DNA of 8,030 nt from Hyphomicrobiales bacterium (GTDB lineage: Bacteria > Pseudomonadota > Alphaproteobacteria > Rhizobiales > Beijerinckiaceae). Under the pieces are notes generated by a model. That model had not been told where the DNA came from, searched no databases, and was given only the letters and a program-made list of their open reading frames with translations. Positions 1 through 6,303 of this stretch are shown in pieces (positions within the stretch are counted from its first letter, which is position 1; the number at the start of each line of letters is the position of its first letter). The position numbers and the translations under genes were made by a program. The stretch lies in contig JAQGKM010000344.1 in assembly GCA_028290125.1 (NCBI GenBank), positions 1 to 8,030 on the forward strand. The letters run 5' to 3'.

Positions 1-1546
1 ACACGAGCGAGCGATCCGTGATGGCGATATCCGGGAGGCCGCTCCAGACTTCGTGGATGAGCTTCGAGCCTTCCTCGAGAATCTCGCCGGTGCGGAACAC
101 GGCGCAATTGCTCTGCATCGTGCGCTGCATCTTGTCGCGCAACACCGCGGTCGGCGTGCCGCCCTTGGCGTTGCGATAATGATCGAGGCGCGACAGCGAC
201 ATGTCCGCCGAGTTCTTCGGCAGCTCCGGCTGCTTGGCGCCGGCTTCGACGATTTCAGCGGCGCGCAGGCCGGCCGCACGGCCGAACACCACGAGGTCGA
301 TCAGCGAGTTCGAGCCGAGGCGGTTCGCGCCGTGGATCGACACGCAGGCCGCTTCGCCCAGCGCCATGAGGCCAGGGACGATCGCGTCCGGATCGCCGTT
401 CACCTTGGTCAGCACCTCGCCGTGATAGTTCGTCGGGATGCCGCCCATGTTGTAGTGCACGGTCGGAATGACCGGGATCGGCTCCTTGGTGACATCGACG
501 CCCGCGAAGATGCGCGCGCTTTCCGAAATGCCCGGCAGGCGCTCGTGAAGCATCTTCGGATCGAGATGATCGAGATGCAGGAAGATGTGGTCGCCGTTCT
601 TGCCGACGCCGCGACCTTCGCGAATTTCGATCGTCATCGCGCGCGACACGACGTCACGCGAGGCGAGATCCTTGGCGGACGGCGCATAGCGCTCCATGAA
701 GCGTTCGCCGCTGGCGTTGGTGACATAGCCGCCCTCGCCGCGCGCGCCTTCGGTGATCAGGCAGCCCGAACCGTAGATGCCGGTCGGGTGGAACTGCACG
801 AACTCCATGTCCTGCAACGGCAGGCCGGCGCGCAGCACCATCGCATTGCCGTCGCCCGTGCAGGTGTGGGCGGAGGTGGCGGAGAAGTAGGCGCGTCCGT
901 AGCCGCCGGTCGCGAGAATGACCTGCTGCGCACGGAAGCGGTGGATCGAACCGTCGTCCATCTTCATGCAGACGACGCCGCGGCAGCGGCCTTCCTCGTC
1001 CATGATGAGGTCGATGGCGAAATATTCGATGAAGAACTCGGTCTGATTGCGCAGCGCCTGGCCGTAGAGCGTGTGCAGGATGGCGTGGCCGGTGCGGTCC
1101 GCCGCCGCGCAGGTGCGCAGCGCCTGGCCTTCGCCGTAGTTCGTCGTCATGCCGCCGAACGGACGCTGGTAGATCTTGCCTTCCTCGGTCCGCGAGAAGG
1201 GCACGCCCCAATGCTCGAGTTCGTAGACGGCGGCCGGCGCGTTGCGGCAGAGATATTCGATCGAGTCCTGATCGCCGAGCCAGTCAGAGCCCTTGACGGT
1301 GTCGTACATGTGCCAGCGCCAGTCGTCGGCGCCCATGTTTCCGAGCGCCGCCGAAATGCCGCCCTGCGCCGCCACCGTGTGCGAGCGCGTCGGAAAGACC
1401 TTCGAGATGCAGGCGGTGCGAAGGCCAGCCTGGGAGCAGCCGACCGTGGCGCGGAGTCCCGCGCCGCCGGCGCCGACGACCACAACGTCGAACGTATGGT
1501 CCGTGATCGGATAAGCCGGACCCGCGTTGCCGTTTGCAGATGCCAT
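1..1546 (-). CDS. sdhA: Succinate dehydrogenase flavoprotein subunit (3' end beyond window)
   Basis: Catalytic flavoprotein of complex II: it oxidises succinate to fumarate in the TCA cycle and passes electrons through covalent FAD to SdhB, on the cytoplasmic face of the inner membrane. The visible part is 515 residues from ATG at 1546. It has a Rossmann FAD motif GxGxxG (G25, G27, G30) and the FAD-attachment signature RSHTVAAQGG (residues 54-63), where H56 carries the flavin. Residues aligning with E. coli active-site H242, R286, H354 and R399 are H253 (QFHPTG), R297 (ASRDVVSR), H364 (PTVHYNMGG) and R409 (GANRLGSNS). The family is about 600 residues, so roughly 90-100 C-terminal residues, including the end of the helical/C-terminal domains, lie outside the window. 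AAAGG sits 9 nt before the ATG. It begins 22 nt after sdhD, in one transcription unit; sdhB is expected next. No frameshift is seen. Identification is near certain. Confidence 0.98.
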   Translation of the reverse strand, partial: MASANGNAGPAYPITDHTFDVVVVGAGGAGLRATVGCSQAGLRTACISKVFPTRSHTVAAQGGISAALGNMGADDWRWHMYDTVKGSDWLGDQDSIEYLCRNAPAAVYELEHWGVPFSRTEEGKIYQRPFGGMTTNYGEGQALRTCAAADRTGHAILHTLYGQALRNQTEFFIEYFAIDLIMDEEGRCRGVVCMKMDDGSIHRFRAQQVILATGGYGRAYFSATSAHTCTGDGNAMVLRAGLPLQDMEFVQFHPTGIYGSGCLITEGARGEGGYVTNASGERFMERYAPSAKDLASRDVVSRAMTIEIREGRGVGKNGDHIFLHLDHLDPKMLHERLPGISESARIFAGVDVTKEPIPVIPTVHYNMGGIPTNYHGEVLTKVNGDPDAIVPGLMALGEAACVSIHGANRLGSNSLIDLVVFGRAAGLRAAEIVEAGAKQPELPKNSADMSLSRLDHYRNAKGGTPTAVLRDKMQRTMQSNCAVFRTGEILEEGSKLIHEVWSGLPDIAITDRSLV

Positions 1547-1568
1547 GTTCAATGACCTTTCGACGAAT

Positions 1569-1961
1569 TCAGGTGAAGCTCAGACGCAGCACCGCGTATA
1601 CGCGGGCCAATCCGATACAGATTGAGAAGAAGGTGTTGCCCATCAGCGACCACGTCTTGAGGACGGGCGTGTGAAGGTAGTCCTCGATGATCGTCTGCAT
1701 GCCGAGCATCATGTGATAGACGCTCGCGAGCAGAAACAGCAGGACGATGATCGCGATCCCGGGCGAGCCGAGTGCCGAGCGGACCGTGTTGTAGTCCTTG
1801 CCGACCAGCGACAGGATGACCCAGACGAAAGCGATGGTCAGCGGGACCAGCGCGAAAGATGTCAGGCGCATGTGCCAGACGTGATGCGTGCCGGACTTGG
1901 CCGAACCGAGATAGCGGACCTGACGGACCGTCGTGCGCATGGTGTTGGGATCGTTTGACAT
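1569..1961 (-). CDS. sdhD: Succinate dehydrogenase membrane anchor subunit
   Basis: 130-residue inner-membrane subunit that with SdhC holds heme b and forms the ubiquinone site of complex II. Three hydrophobic segments are visible, at about residues 33-53, 67-90 and 104-125. The diagnostic pattern is H83, D94 and Y95, with the same spacing (+11, +12) as E. coli H71 (heme side), D82 and Y83 (quinone-contacting). The N-terminus (RYLGSAKSGTHHVWHMRLTS) is typical of alphaproteobacterial SdhD. The start is taken as ATG at 1961 (MSNDPNT), with AAGGA 11 nt upstream. M8 is a possible shorter start with no better ribosome site, and the frame stays open further upstream through sdhC without any protein-like character. 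It lies 20 nt after sdhC and 22 nt before sdhA, fitting a co-transcribed sdhCDAB operon. Confidence 0.95.
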   Translation of the reverse strand: MSNDPNTMRTTVRQVRYLGSAKSGTHHVWHMRLTSFALVPLTIAFVWVILSLVGKDYNTVRSALGSPGIAIIVLLFLLASVYHMMLGMQTIIEDYLHTPVLKTWSLMGNTFFSICIGLARVYAVLRLSFT

Positions 1962-1981
1962 GCTGTTCTTCGTCCTTGCGC

Positions 1982-2395
1982 TCAGCGGACCATGTAGGCG
2001 ACGACCCAGACCACCGCCGTCAGCACGAAGCCGCCGATCAGTGTCGCCTGGGCAAGATATTCGCGCTGGGGATGATCCATCCCGCGGCCGGTATCCCAGA
2101 TGAAATGGCGGATGCCGCCCAGCATGTGGTGGAACAGCGCCCAGGTGAAGCCCAGCAGCACCAGCTTGCCGATGATGGACGTCAGGATCGAATTCGCGGT
2201 GTCGAAGGCGCGCGCGTCGGTCGCGGCGGCGATCAGCCACCACGCGAGCAGCAGCGTTCCAGCGTAAAGCGCGATCCCGGTGATGCGGTGCATGATCGAC
2301 ATCATCATCGTCAACATCGGACGATAAATCTGCAGATGGGGAGACAAGGGCCGCCGCGCCTCGGGCGAGACGGTGCGGTTTTTGGCCTCGGCCAT
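1982..2395 (-). CDS. sdhC: Succinate dehydrogenase cytochrome b556 subunit
   Basis: 137-residue cytochrome b subunit of complex II, first gene of the sdh cluster. Three membrane helices are seen at about residues 30-58, 70-95 and 119-136. Both family signatures are present. The first is R25-P26 followed by SIMHRITG, with S33 and R37 matching E. coli quinone-site S27 and R31. The second is HMLGGIRHFIWDTG (residues 90-103), where H90 aligns with the E. coli heme ligand H84 and D101 with D95. I chose ATG at 2395 (MAEAKNRT) because GAGGG lies 7 nt upstream. An in-frame GTG at 2431 would add 12 residues that include that ribosome site, so it is unlikely. It follows tlpA by 81 bp on the same strand, so it may have its own promoter, be read through from tlpA, or both. 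Confidence 0.96.
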   Translation of the reverse strand: MAEAKNRTVSPEARRPLSPHLQIYRPMLTMMMSIMHRITGIALYAGTLLLAWWLIAAATDARAFDTANSILTSIIGKLVLLGFTWALFHHMLGGIRHFIWDTGRGMDHPQREYLAQATLIGGFVLTAVVWVVAYMVR

Positions 2396-2474
2396 TGATT
2401 TGCCCTCTTTTCTGGTGTCCGGGAGGTTCACTAATGGAAGAAGCAGAGCCGTGCAACAATCCAGCTCGGCCTGC

Positions 2475-2480
2475 CGTCAA
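2475..2480 (-). promoter_or_regulatory. Possible -35 hexamer for the sdh operon
   Basis: On the minus strand TTGACG (5 of 6 to TTGACA) overlaps the tlpA stop codon, 80 nt upstream of the sdhC ATG. No convincing -10 hexamer follows at 16-18 nt, so this may be coincidence. It is listed because the 81-bp tlpA-sdhC gap is the only space for a dedicated sdh promoter. Confidence 0.2.
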
Positions 2481-3166
2481 GTTCCTGGCGCAACAACCGC
2501 CTCGATCAGGCGCCGCGCGTCAGGCGAATCCCACGCTGCGGCTCCGGCGAGCGCGCCGATCTCGCAGCCTTTCGCATCGATGAGGATGCTGGTCGGCAGC
2601 CCCACCACCTTGCCGGCGCGCTTCAACGCCTGGAACACGTCGGCTGAGGGATCTGCGTAGAACGCCAGTGACTTGACGCCGATATCGTTAAGGAAAAGCT
2701 GACGCCTGTCGAGCCGCGCCGTGTCGATGTTGACGGCCACCACCTCGAAGTTCTGTCCGCCCGCTGCAGCCTGCAGGCGATCCAGCGACGGCATCTCCTC
2801 GCGGCAGGGTACGCACCACGTCGCCCACAGGTTCAGCAGCACCGCTTTCCCCCGAAAGTCTGACAGCGATTTGGCGGCGCCTTCCGGCCCCTGGAACGAG
2901 ATGTCGACCAGCGGCCGGGGCGTTTTCAGCGCGTTGAATGCTGCCACATCGCCCTTGCTGGCGGCCGTGATCTGCGGGAGCCGCGCCGCCGAGGCCTGGC
3001 ATGAACCGCCGCCCGACGCCGAAGCTTCCTTGCCGGGCAGGCCGCTCATCCCGTATAGGACCGCAACCGACAAGGCGATCACGGCCAGAATCGCAAGCAG
3101 ACCCGCCGGGGCAAAGCTCCGGACGCGTGACTTTTGCGGCGGCTGGCTATCGGGGCCGGATAACAT
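2477..3166 (-). CDS. tlpA: TlpA-like membrane-anchored periplasmic thiol:disulfide oxidoreductase
   Basis: 229-residue thioredoxin-fold protein. An N-terminal signal anchor (about residues 20-40) tethers it to the inner membrane with the catalytic domain in the periplasm. The redox motif is WCVPC (C118, C121) in the context LNLWATWCVPCREEMPSLD, and the cis-proline is P191 (GLPTS). C56 (GGSCQAS) and C201 (KGCEI) sit where Bradyrhizobium TlpA has its second, structural disulfide pair. In Bradyrhizobium, TlpA is a reductant for copper-site assembly of aa3-type cytochrome oxidase (CoxB/ScoI); the same job here is inferred from similarity. Start choice: GTG at 3196 would give 239 residues but lacks a ribosome site, whereas ATG at 3166 has GGAGAAG 9 nt upstream and a beginning (ML...) like Bradyrhizobium TlpA. 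It is divergent from argH and upstream of sdhC. It could instead be another TlpA/ResA-family reductase, such as one for cytochrome c maturation, but the extra cysteines favour TlpA proper. Confidence 0.9.
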   Translation of the reverse strand: MLSGPDSQPPQKSRVRSFAPAGLLAILAVIALSVAVLYGMSGLPGKEASASGGGSCQASAARLPQITAASKGDVAAFNALKTPRPLVDISFQGPEGAAKSLSDFRGKAVLLNLWATWCVPCREEMPSLDRLQAAAGGQNFEVVAVNIDTARLDRRQLFLNDIGVKSLAFYADPSADVFQALKRAGKVVGLPTSILIDAKGCEIGALAGAAAWDSPDARRLIEAVVAPGT

Positions 3167-3175
3167 CAGGGGCGT

Positions 3176-3182
3176 CTTCTCC
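3176..3182 (-). promoter_or_regulatory. Ribosome binding site that decides the tlpA start
   Basis: Minus-strand GGAGAAG ends 9 nt before ATG at 3166. It lies inside the longer reading that would begin at GTG 3196, which has only a C-rich leader and no purine-rich site. This favours the shorter TlpA. Confidence 0.55.
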
Positions 3183-3207
3183 GGGAGGCGCGCCACAGGG
3201 GCACGAC

Positions 3208-4608
3208 ATGAGCAACAAGATGTGGGGCGGCCGGTTCACCACCGGCCCCGACGCGATCATGGAGGAGATAAACGCCTCCATCGGTTTCGACTACCGGTTC
3301 GCCTCACAGGACATCCGCGGCTCTTTGGCCCATGTCGCGATGCTGTCCCGGCAGGGCATCATCGACGAAAGCGCCGCCAAGGCCATTGCGACTGGTCTAG
3401 AGCAGGTCCGCACCGAAATCGAGGCCGGAACCTTCACCTTCTCGCGCGCCCTCGAGGACATTCATATGAATGTCGAGTCGCGCCTTGCGGAAATCGTCGG
3501 CCCGGACGCGGGGCGGCTGCACACCGCGCGCTCGCGCAACGACCAGGTGGCGCTAGATTTCCGCCTCTGGGTCCGCGACACGATCGACCAGCTCGACGAG
3601 CAGCTCCGCGACCTGCAGAAGGCGCTGGCCGGGCGGGCGCTCGATCATGCCGGGGCGGTCATGCCGGGCTTCACCCACCTCCAGTCCGCCCAGCCGGTGA
3701 CCTTCGGCCACCATCTGATGGCCTACGTGGAAATGCTCGGTCGCGACCGCAGCCGTTTCGCCGACGCTCGGAAGCGCCTGAACGAATGCCCGCTCGGCTC
3801 GGCCGCACTCGCCGGCACGTCGTTCCCGATCGACCGCGACATGACCGCCAGCGCGCTCGGCTTCGATCGCCCGACGGCCAATTCGCTCGACAGCGTGTCT
3901 GACCGCGACTTCGTGCTCGAAACGCTCTCGGCGGCCGCGATCTGCGCCGTCCACCTGTCGCGCTTCGCCGAGGAGATCGTCCTCTGGGCGACCCCGCAAT
4001 TCGGCTTCGCCACCCTGTCGGACAAGTTCACGACCGGGTCCTCGATCATGCCGCAGAAGCGCAATCCCGACGCCGCCGAACTGGTGCGCGGCAAGTCCGG
4101 ACGCGTCATCGGCGCGTTGACGGGGCTGCTGATCGTCATGAAGGGCCTGCCGCTCGCCTATTCGAAAGACATGCAGGAAGACAAGGAAGGCACGTTCGAC
4201 GCGTTGCAGTCCTTGTCGCTCTGCGTCGCCGCCATGACCGGCATGGTGGGCGACCTGACGCCGGACCTGAAGCGCATGAAGGCCGCGGCCGGCAGCGGCT
4301 ATGCGATTGCGACCGATCTCGCCGACTGGCTGGTGCGGGCGCTCGACATGCCGTTCCGCGACGCCCATCACGTGACCGGGCGCCTCGTCGCCATGGCGGC
4401 AGAGCGCAAGATCCCGCTCGAAAGGCTCACGCTCGACGAGATGCAATCCGTGGACTCGCGCATTACCGCGCAGGTGCAGGACGTGCTCGGCGTCGATCAG
4501 TCGGTCCGCAGCCGCGTCAGTTACGGCGGCACCGCGCCGAACAATGTCCGGACGCAGGCGCGCGCCTGGTTGAAACGCATCGCCAAGGACGAAGCCGCGT
4601 CCAAGTGA
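3208..4608 (+). CDS. argH: Argininosuccinate lyase
   Basis: 466-residue cytoplasmic enzyme, of normal family length. It catalyses the last step of arginine synthesis, splitting argininosuccinate into arginine and fumarate; the family works as a homotetramer. The fumarase/aspartase-superfamily signature GSSIMPQKRNPD lies at residues 277-288 and carries the catalytic serine loop. The general base histidine is in GFTHLQSAQP (T156, H157). The substrate loop HTARSRNDQVALD is at 105-117, and the N-terminal MWGGRF motif is typical of ArgH. The start is ATG at 3208, with AGGGG 6 nt upstream; in-frame codons further upstream run antisense through tlpA and are not protein-like. The start lies 41 bp from the divergent tlpA start. 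Its stop lies 77 bp before the lipoprotein gene, and there is no obvious terminator between them, so co-transcription with lptM and lysA is plausible. Confidence 0.98.
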   Translation: MSNKMWGGRFTTGPDAIMEEINASIGFDYRFASQDIRGSLAHVAMLSRQGIIDESAAKAIATGLEQVRTEIEAGTFTFSRALEDIHMNVESRLAEIVGPDAGRLHTARSRNDQVALDFRLWVRDTIDQLDEQLRDLQKALAGRALDHAGAVMPGFTHLQSAQPVTFGHHLMAYVEMLGRDRSRFADARKRLNECPLGSAALAGTSFPIDRDMTASALGFDRPTANSLDSVSDRDFVLETLSAAAICAVHLSRFAEEIVLWATPQFGFATLSDKFTTGSSIMPQKRNPDAAELVRGKSGRVIGALTGLLIVMKGLPLAYSKDMQEDKEGTFDALQSLSLCVAAMTGMVGDLTPDLKRMKAAAGSGYAIATDLADWLVRALDMPFRDAHHVTGRLVAMAAERKIPLERLTLDEMQSVDSRITAQVQDVLGVDQSVRSRVSYGGTAPNNVRTQARAWLKRIAKDEAASK

Positions 4609-4653
4609 CGCGGCGCCTCGCACACGCCCACTCGCCAGCGCATCAGGTTCAGC

Positions 4654-4659
4654 TATATT
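4654..4659 (+). promoter_or_regulatory. Possible -10 element upstream of lptM
   Basis: TATATT (5 of 6 to TATAAT, preceded by C as in the alphaproteobacterial CTATAT form) is the most AT-rich spot in the argH-lptM gap, 26 nt before the lptM GTG. No recognisable -35 lies at 16-18 nt upstream, where the sequence is C-rich. An internal promoter for lptM-lysA is possible but weakly supported. Confidence 0.25.
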
Positions 4660-4671
4660 GGCAGGACCTTC

Positions 4672-4676
4672 AGGAG
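4672..4676 (+). promoter_or_regulatory. Ribosome binding site that decides the lptM start
   Basis: AGGAG lies 9 nt before GTG at 4686. A longer reading from GTG at 4605, overlapping the argH stop by 4 nt, would push the signal peptide 27 residues inward, which is atypical for a lipoprotein. The site therefore supports the short form. Confidence 0.6.
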
Positions 4677-4685
4677 CAGCTTCCC

Positions 4686-4925
4686 GTGAATCGCGCCTCT
4701 CTCATCAAGACCACACGAATTCTCGGCCTGCTCGCGCTGACAGGGCTTGCGCTCGCCGGTTGCGGACGCAAGGGCGACCTCGAGCCGCCACCGGGCGCGC
4801 CAAAAGCTGCCGAAGGCGACACGGAACGTCAGATCGGCGCGGGAAACCCGATCGACGGCGTGCCGATCCGGCGCGACCGTATCGTGCCGCCGCGCGACCC
4901 CTTCATCCTCGACAAGATCCTGTAG
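4686..4925 (+). CDS. lptM: Small LptM-type outer-membrane lipoprotein
   Basis: 79-residue lipoprotein. A short lysine/arginine-containing n-region is followed by a hydrophobic stretch (about residues 12-25) and the lipobox LAGC with the acylated cysteine at C26. The mature protein begins CGRKGDLEPPPGAP, matching the GCGxKGxLxxP start of the LptM (YifL) family. In E. coli LptM binds the LptD-LptE translocon and helps LptD form its correct disulfides for lipopolysaccharide export. Beyond this motif the protein is proline- and charge-rich and probably disordered, with a conserved-looking C-terminus (RIVPPRDPFILDKIL). It starts with GTG. It lies 11 bp upstream of lysA, so translation of the two is probably coupled. 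LptM families are short and divergent: lipoprotein status is firm, while function as LptM is inferred from the motif and from the neighbouring lysine/DAP gene (E. coli lptM sits beside dapF). Confidence 0.85.
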   Translation: MNRASLIKTTRILGLLALTGLALAGCGRKGDLEPPPGAPKAAEGDTERQIGAGNPIDGVPIRRDRIVPPRDPFILDKIL

Positions 4926-4936
4926 ACCGGACCGCC

Positions 4937-6208
4937 ATGCGCCATTTTGAATATCGCGACGGCGTCCTCCACGCCGAAGACGTCGACCTGCGCGCCATCG
5001 CGCAGGAGGTCGGCACCCCGTTCTATTGTTATTCGCGCGCCACGCTGACGCGTCATTACGAAGTGTTCTCGCAGGCCTTCGCCGGGCTCGACGCCATGGT
5101 GTGCTTCGCCATGAAGGCGAATTCAAACCAGGCCGTGCTCAAGACCTTCGCGGCGCTGGGCGCCGGCATGGACGTCGTCTCCGAAGGCGAACTGCGGCGT
5201 GCGCTGGCTGCCGGCGTGCCGGGCGAGCGCATCACCTTCTCGGGCGTCGGCAAGACGGCCCGTGAGATCGACCTCGGGCTCGACGCGGGAATTTTCTGTT
5301 TCAATGTCGAGTCCGAACCCGAGCTCGAGGCGATCTCGGCGATCGCATCCCGGCGCGGCGCGGTCGCGCACGTGTCGCTGCGGGTCAATCCGGACGTCGA
5401 CGCCAAGACCCACGCCAAGATCTCGACCGGCAAGTCCGAGAACAAGTTCGGCATACCGATTTCGCGCGCACGCGCCGCCTATGCGCGCGCGGCGCAATTG
5501 CCGGGCGTTCGGGTCAGCGGCGTCGACATGCATATCGGCTCGCAAATCACCGATCTGCAGCCGTTCGACGACGCCTTCGCACTGCTGGCCGATTTCGTCG
5601 ACCAGCTTCGCGCCGATGGACACAGGATCGATCACCTCGACCTCGGTGGCGGGCTCGGCATCCCCTATCGCGAGACGGACGATCCCGATTCCTATCATCC
5701 CGAACGCTATGCCGAGATCGTCCGCCGCCACACGGACCGGCTTGGCTGCAAGCTCGTGTTCGAACCGGGCCGGCTGCTGGTCGGCAATGCCGGGATCCTC
5801 GTCACCGAAGTCCTTTACGTGAAGCACGGTGACGGCAAGCAATTCGTGATCGTCGACGCCGCGATGAACGATCTCATCCGCCCGACGCTCTACGAAGCGC
5901 ATCACGACCTGAAGCCCGTGACAGCGGCCGCAGCCGGCGCGCGCACCATCACGGCCGATATCGTCGGGCCGGTTTGCGAAACCGGCGACTATCTCGCGGT
6001 CAATCGCGACATGCCCGAACCTGCCGCGGGCGATCTGCTTGCCGTGATGTCGGCCGGCGCTTACGGGGCCGTACAGGCCGGGACCTACAATTCTCGCCTG
6101 CTCGTGCCGGAGGTTCTGGTCGACGGCGCGCGCTGGGCCGTCGTGCGGCCGCGCGGCTCGTACGAAGAATTGATCGGGCTCGACAGAATTCCGCCTTGGG
6201 TTGCCTGA
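4937..6208 (+). CDS. lysA: Diaminopimelate decarboxylase
   Basis: 423-residue PLP enzyme of the cytoplasm, of normal length. It decarboxylates meso-diaminopimelate to L-lysine, the last lysine step, and draws on the DAP pool also used for peptidoglycan. It is a fold-type III alanine-racemase-like barrel. The PLP lysine is K60 in CFAMKANSNQ; further motifs are HIGSQ (199-203), the phosphate-binding GGGLGI (237-242) and EPGR (276-279). The C-terminal domain supplies the active-site cysteine C347 (CETGD, 347-351) and SAGAYG (372-377, with Y376). The start is ATG at 4937 (MRHFEYRDGVLHAE, typical of LysA). The ribosome site before it is weak, which fits translational coupling to lptM 11 bp upstream. 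A longer in-frame reading from 4658 runs through lptM in another frame and is spurious. Confidence 0.98.
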   Translation: MRHFEYRDGVLHAEDVDLRAIAQEVGTPFYCYSRATLTRHYEVFSQAFAGLDAMVCFAMKANSNQAVLKTFAALGAGMDVVSEGELRRALAAGVPGERITFSGVGKTAREIDLGLDAGIFCFNVESEPELEAISAIASRRGAVAHVSLRVNPDVDAKTHAKISTGKSENKFGIPISRARAAYARAAQLPGVRVSGVDMHIGSQITDLQPFDDAFALLADFVDQLRADGHRIDHLDLGGGLGIPYRETDDPDSYHPERYAEIVRRHTDRLGCKLVFEPGRLLVGNAGILVTEVLYVKHGDGKQFVIVDAAMNDLIRPTLYEAHHDLKPVTAAAAGARTITADIVGPVCETGDYLAVNRDMPEPAAGDLLAVMSAGAYGAVQAGTYNSRLLVPEVLVDGARWAVVRPRGSYEELIGLDRIPPWVA

Positions 6209-6214
6209 ATCATC

Positions 6215-6259
6215 CGCACATTCGGGCCCGACGTCCTCTGTCGCGCACTGGAATGTGCG
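6215..6259. repeat. 9-bp perfect inverted repeat in the lysA-DUF4175 gap
   Basis: CGCACATTC (6215-6223) and GAATGTGCG (6251-6259) are exact reverse complements with a 27-nt spacer. They start 7 nt after the lysA stop codon. As RNA this could form a long-loop hairpin; as DNA it could be a spaced operator. Its right arm is shared with the smaller hairpin at 6242-6261, so only one of the two can form at a time. Confidence 0.5.
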
Positions 6260-6261
6260 CG
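6242..6261 (+). terminator. GC-rich hairpin after lysA, possible weak terminator or attenuator
   Basis: CGCGCAC and GTGCGCG form a perfect 7-bp stem around a 6-nt loop (TGGAAT), 33 nt after the lysA stop and 42 nt before the next GTG start. The stem is strong but no uninterrupted T-run follows; there is only a pyrimidine-rich stretch (about 6272-6284) some ten bases later. Efficient intrinsic termination is therefore doubtful. Confidence 0.35.
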
Positions 6262-6292
6262 CAAGCGTGCTAGCTTTCTCCTTTGGGGAACT

Positions 6293-6297
6293 GGGAG
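6293..6297 (+). promoter_or_regulatory. Ribosome binding site for the DUF4175 gene
   Basis: GGGAG lies 6 nt before GTG at 6304 and fixes this non-ATG codon as the start. No ATG follows in frame until residue 70, which would remove the first membrane segment. Confidence 0.65.
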
Positions 6298-6303
6298 AGC
6301 CAC

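Noticed and set aside
53..1555. 500-codon open frame on the plus strand opposite sdhA
   Set aside because: It is the in-register mirror of sdhA codons. In GC-rich genes the sense codons TTA, CTA and TCA, which would create antisense stops, are rare, so long antisense frames appear. Its Arg/Ala/His/Val-rich product is compositionally abnormal and resembles no family I know.
2396..2476. Imperfect hairpin (GCAG...CTGC with a bulged AGC/GCT stem) between tlpA and sdhC as a terminator
   Set aside because: The stem is interrupted by a 4-nt bulge and is followed by mixed pyrimidines rather than a T-run.
3187..3194. 8-bp palindrome GGCGCGCC between tlpA and argH
   Set aside because: A short G/C-only palindrome is expected by chance in this composition and matches no operator I recognise.
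3001..3207. 69-codon N-terminal extension of argH
   Set aside because: It lies antisense within tlpA and has Arg/Pro/Ser-rich non-protein character; ArgH families start at the MxxKMWGGRF motif, and AGGGG precedes the ATG at 3208.
2721..3902. 393-codon plus-strand frame spanning tlpA and the first half of argH
   Set aside because: It is antisense to tlpA and out of frame with argH, whose own frame carries all the enzyme motifs.
3553..4623. 356-codon minus-strand frame opposite argH
   Set aside because: Codon-aligned mirror of argH, with the same Arg/Gly/His-rich artefact composition.
5123..5905. 260-codon minus-strand frame opposite lysA
   Set aside because: Codon-aligned mirror of lysA, with no recognisable motif.
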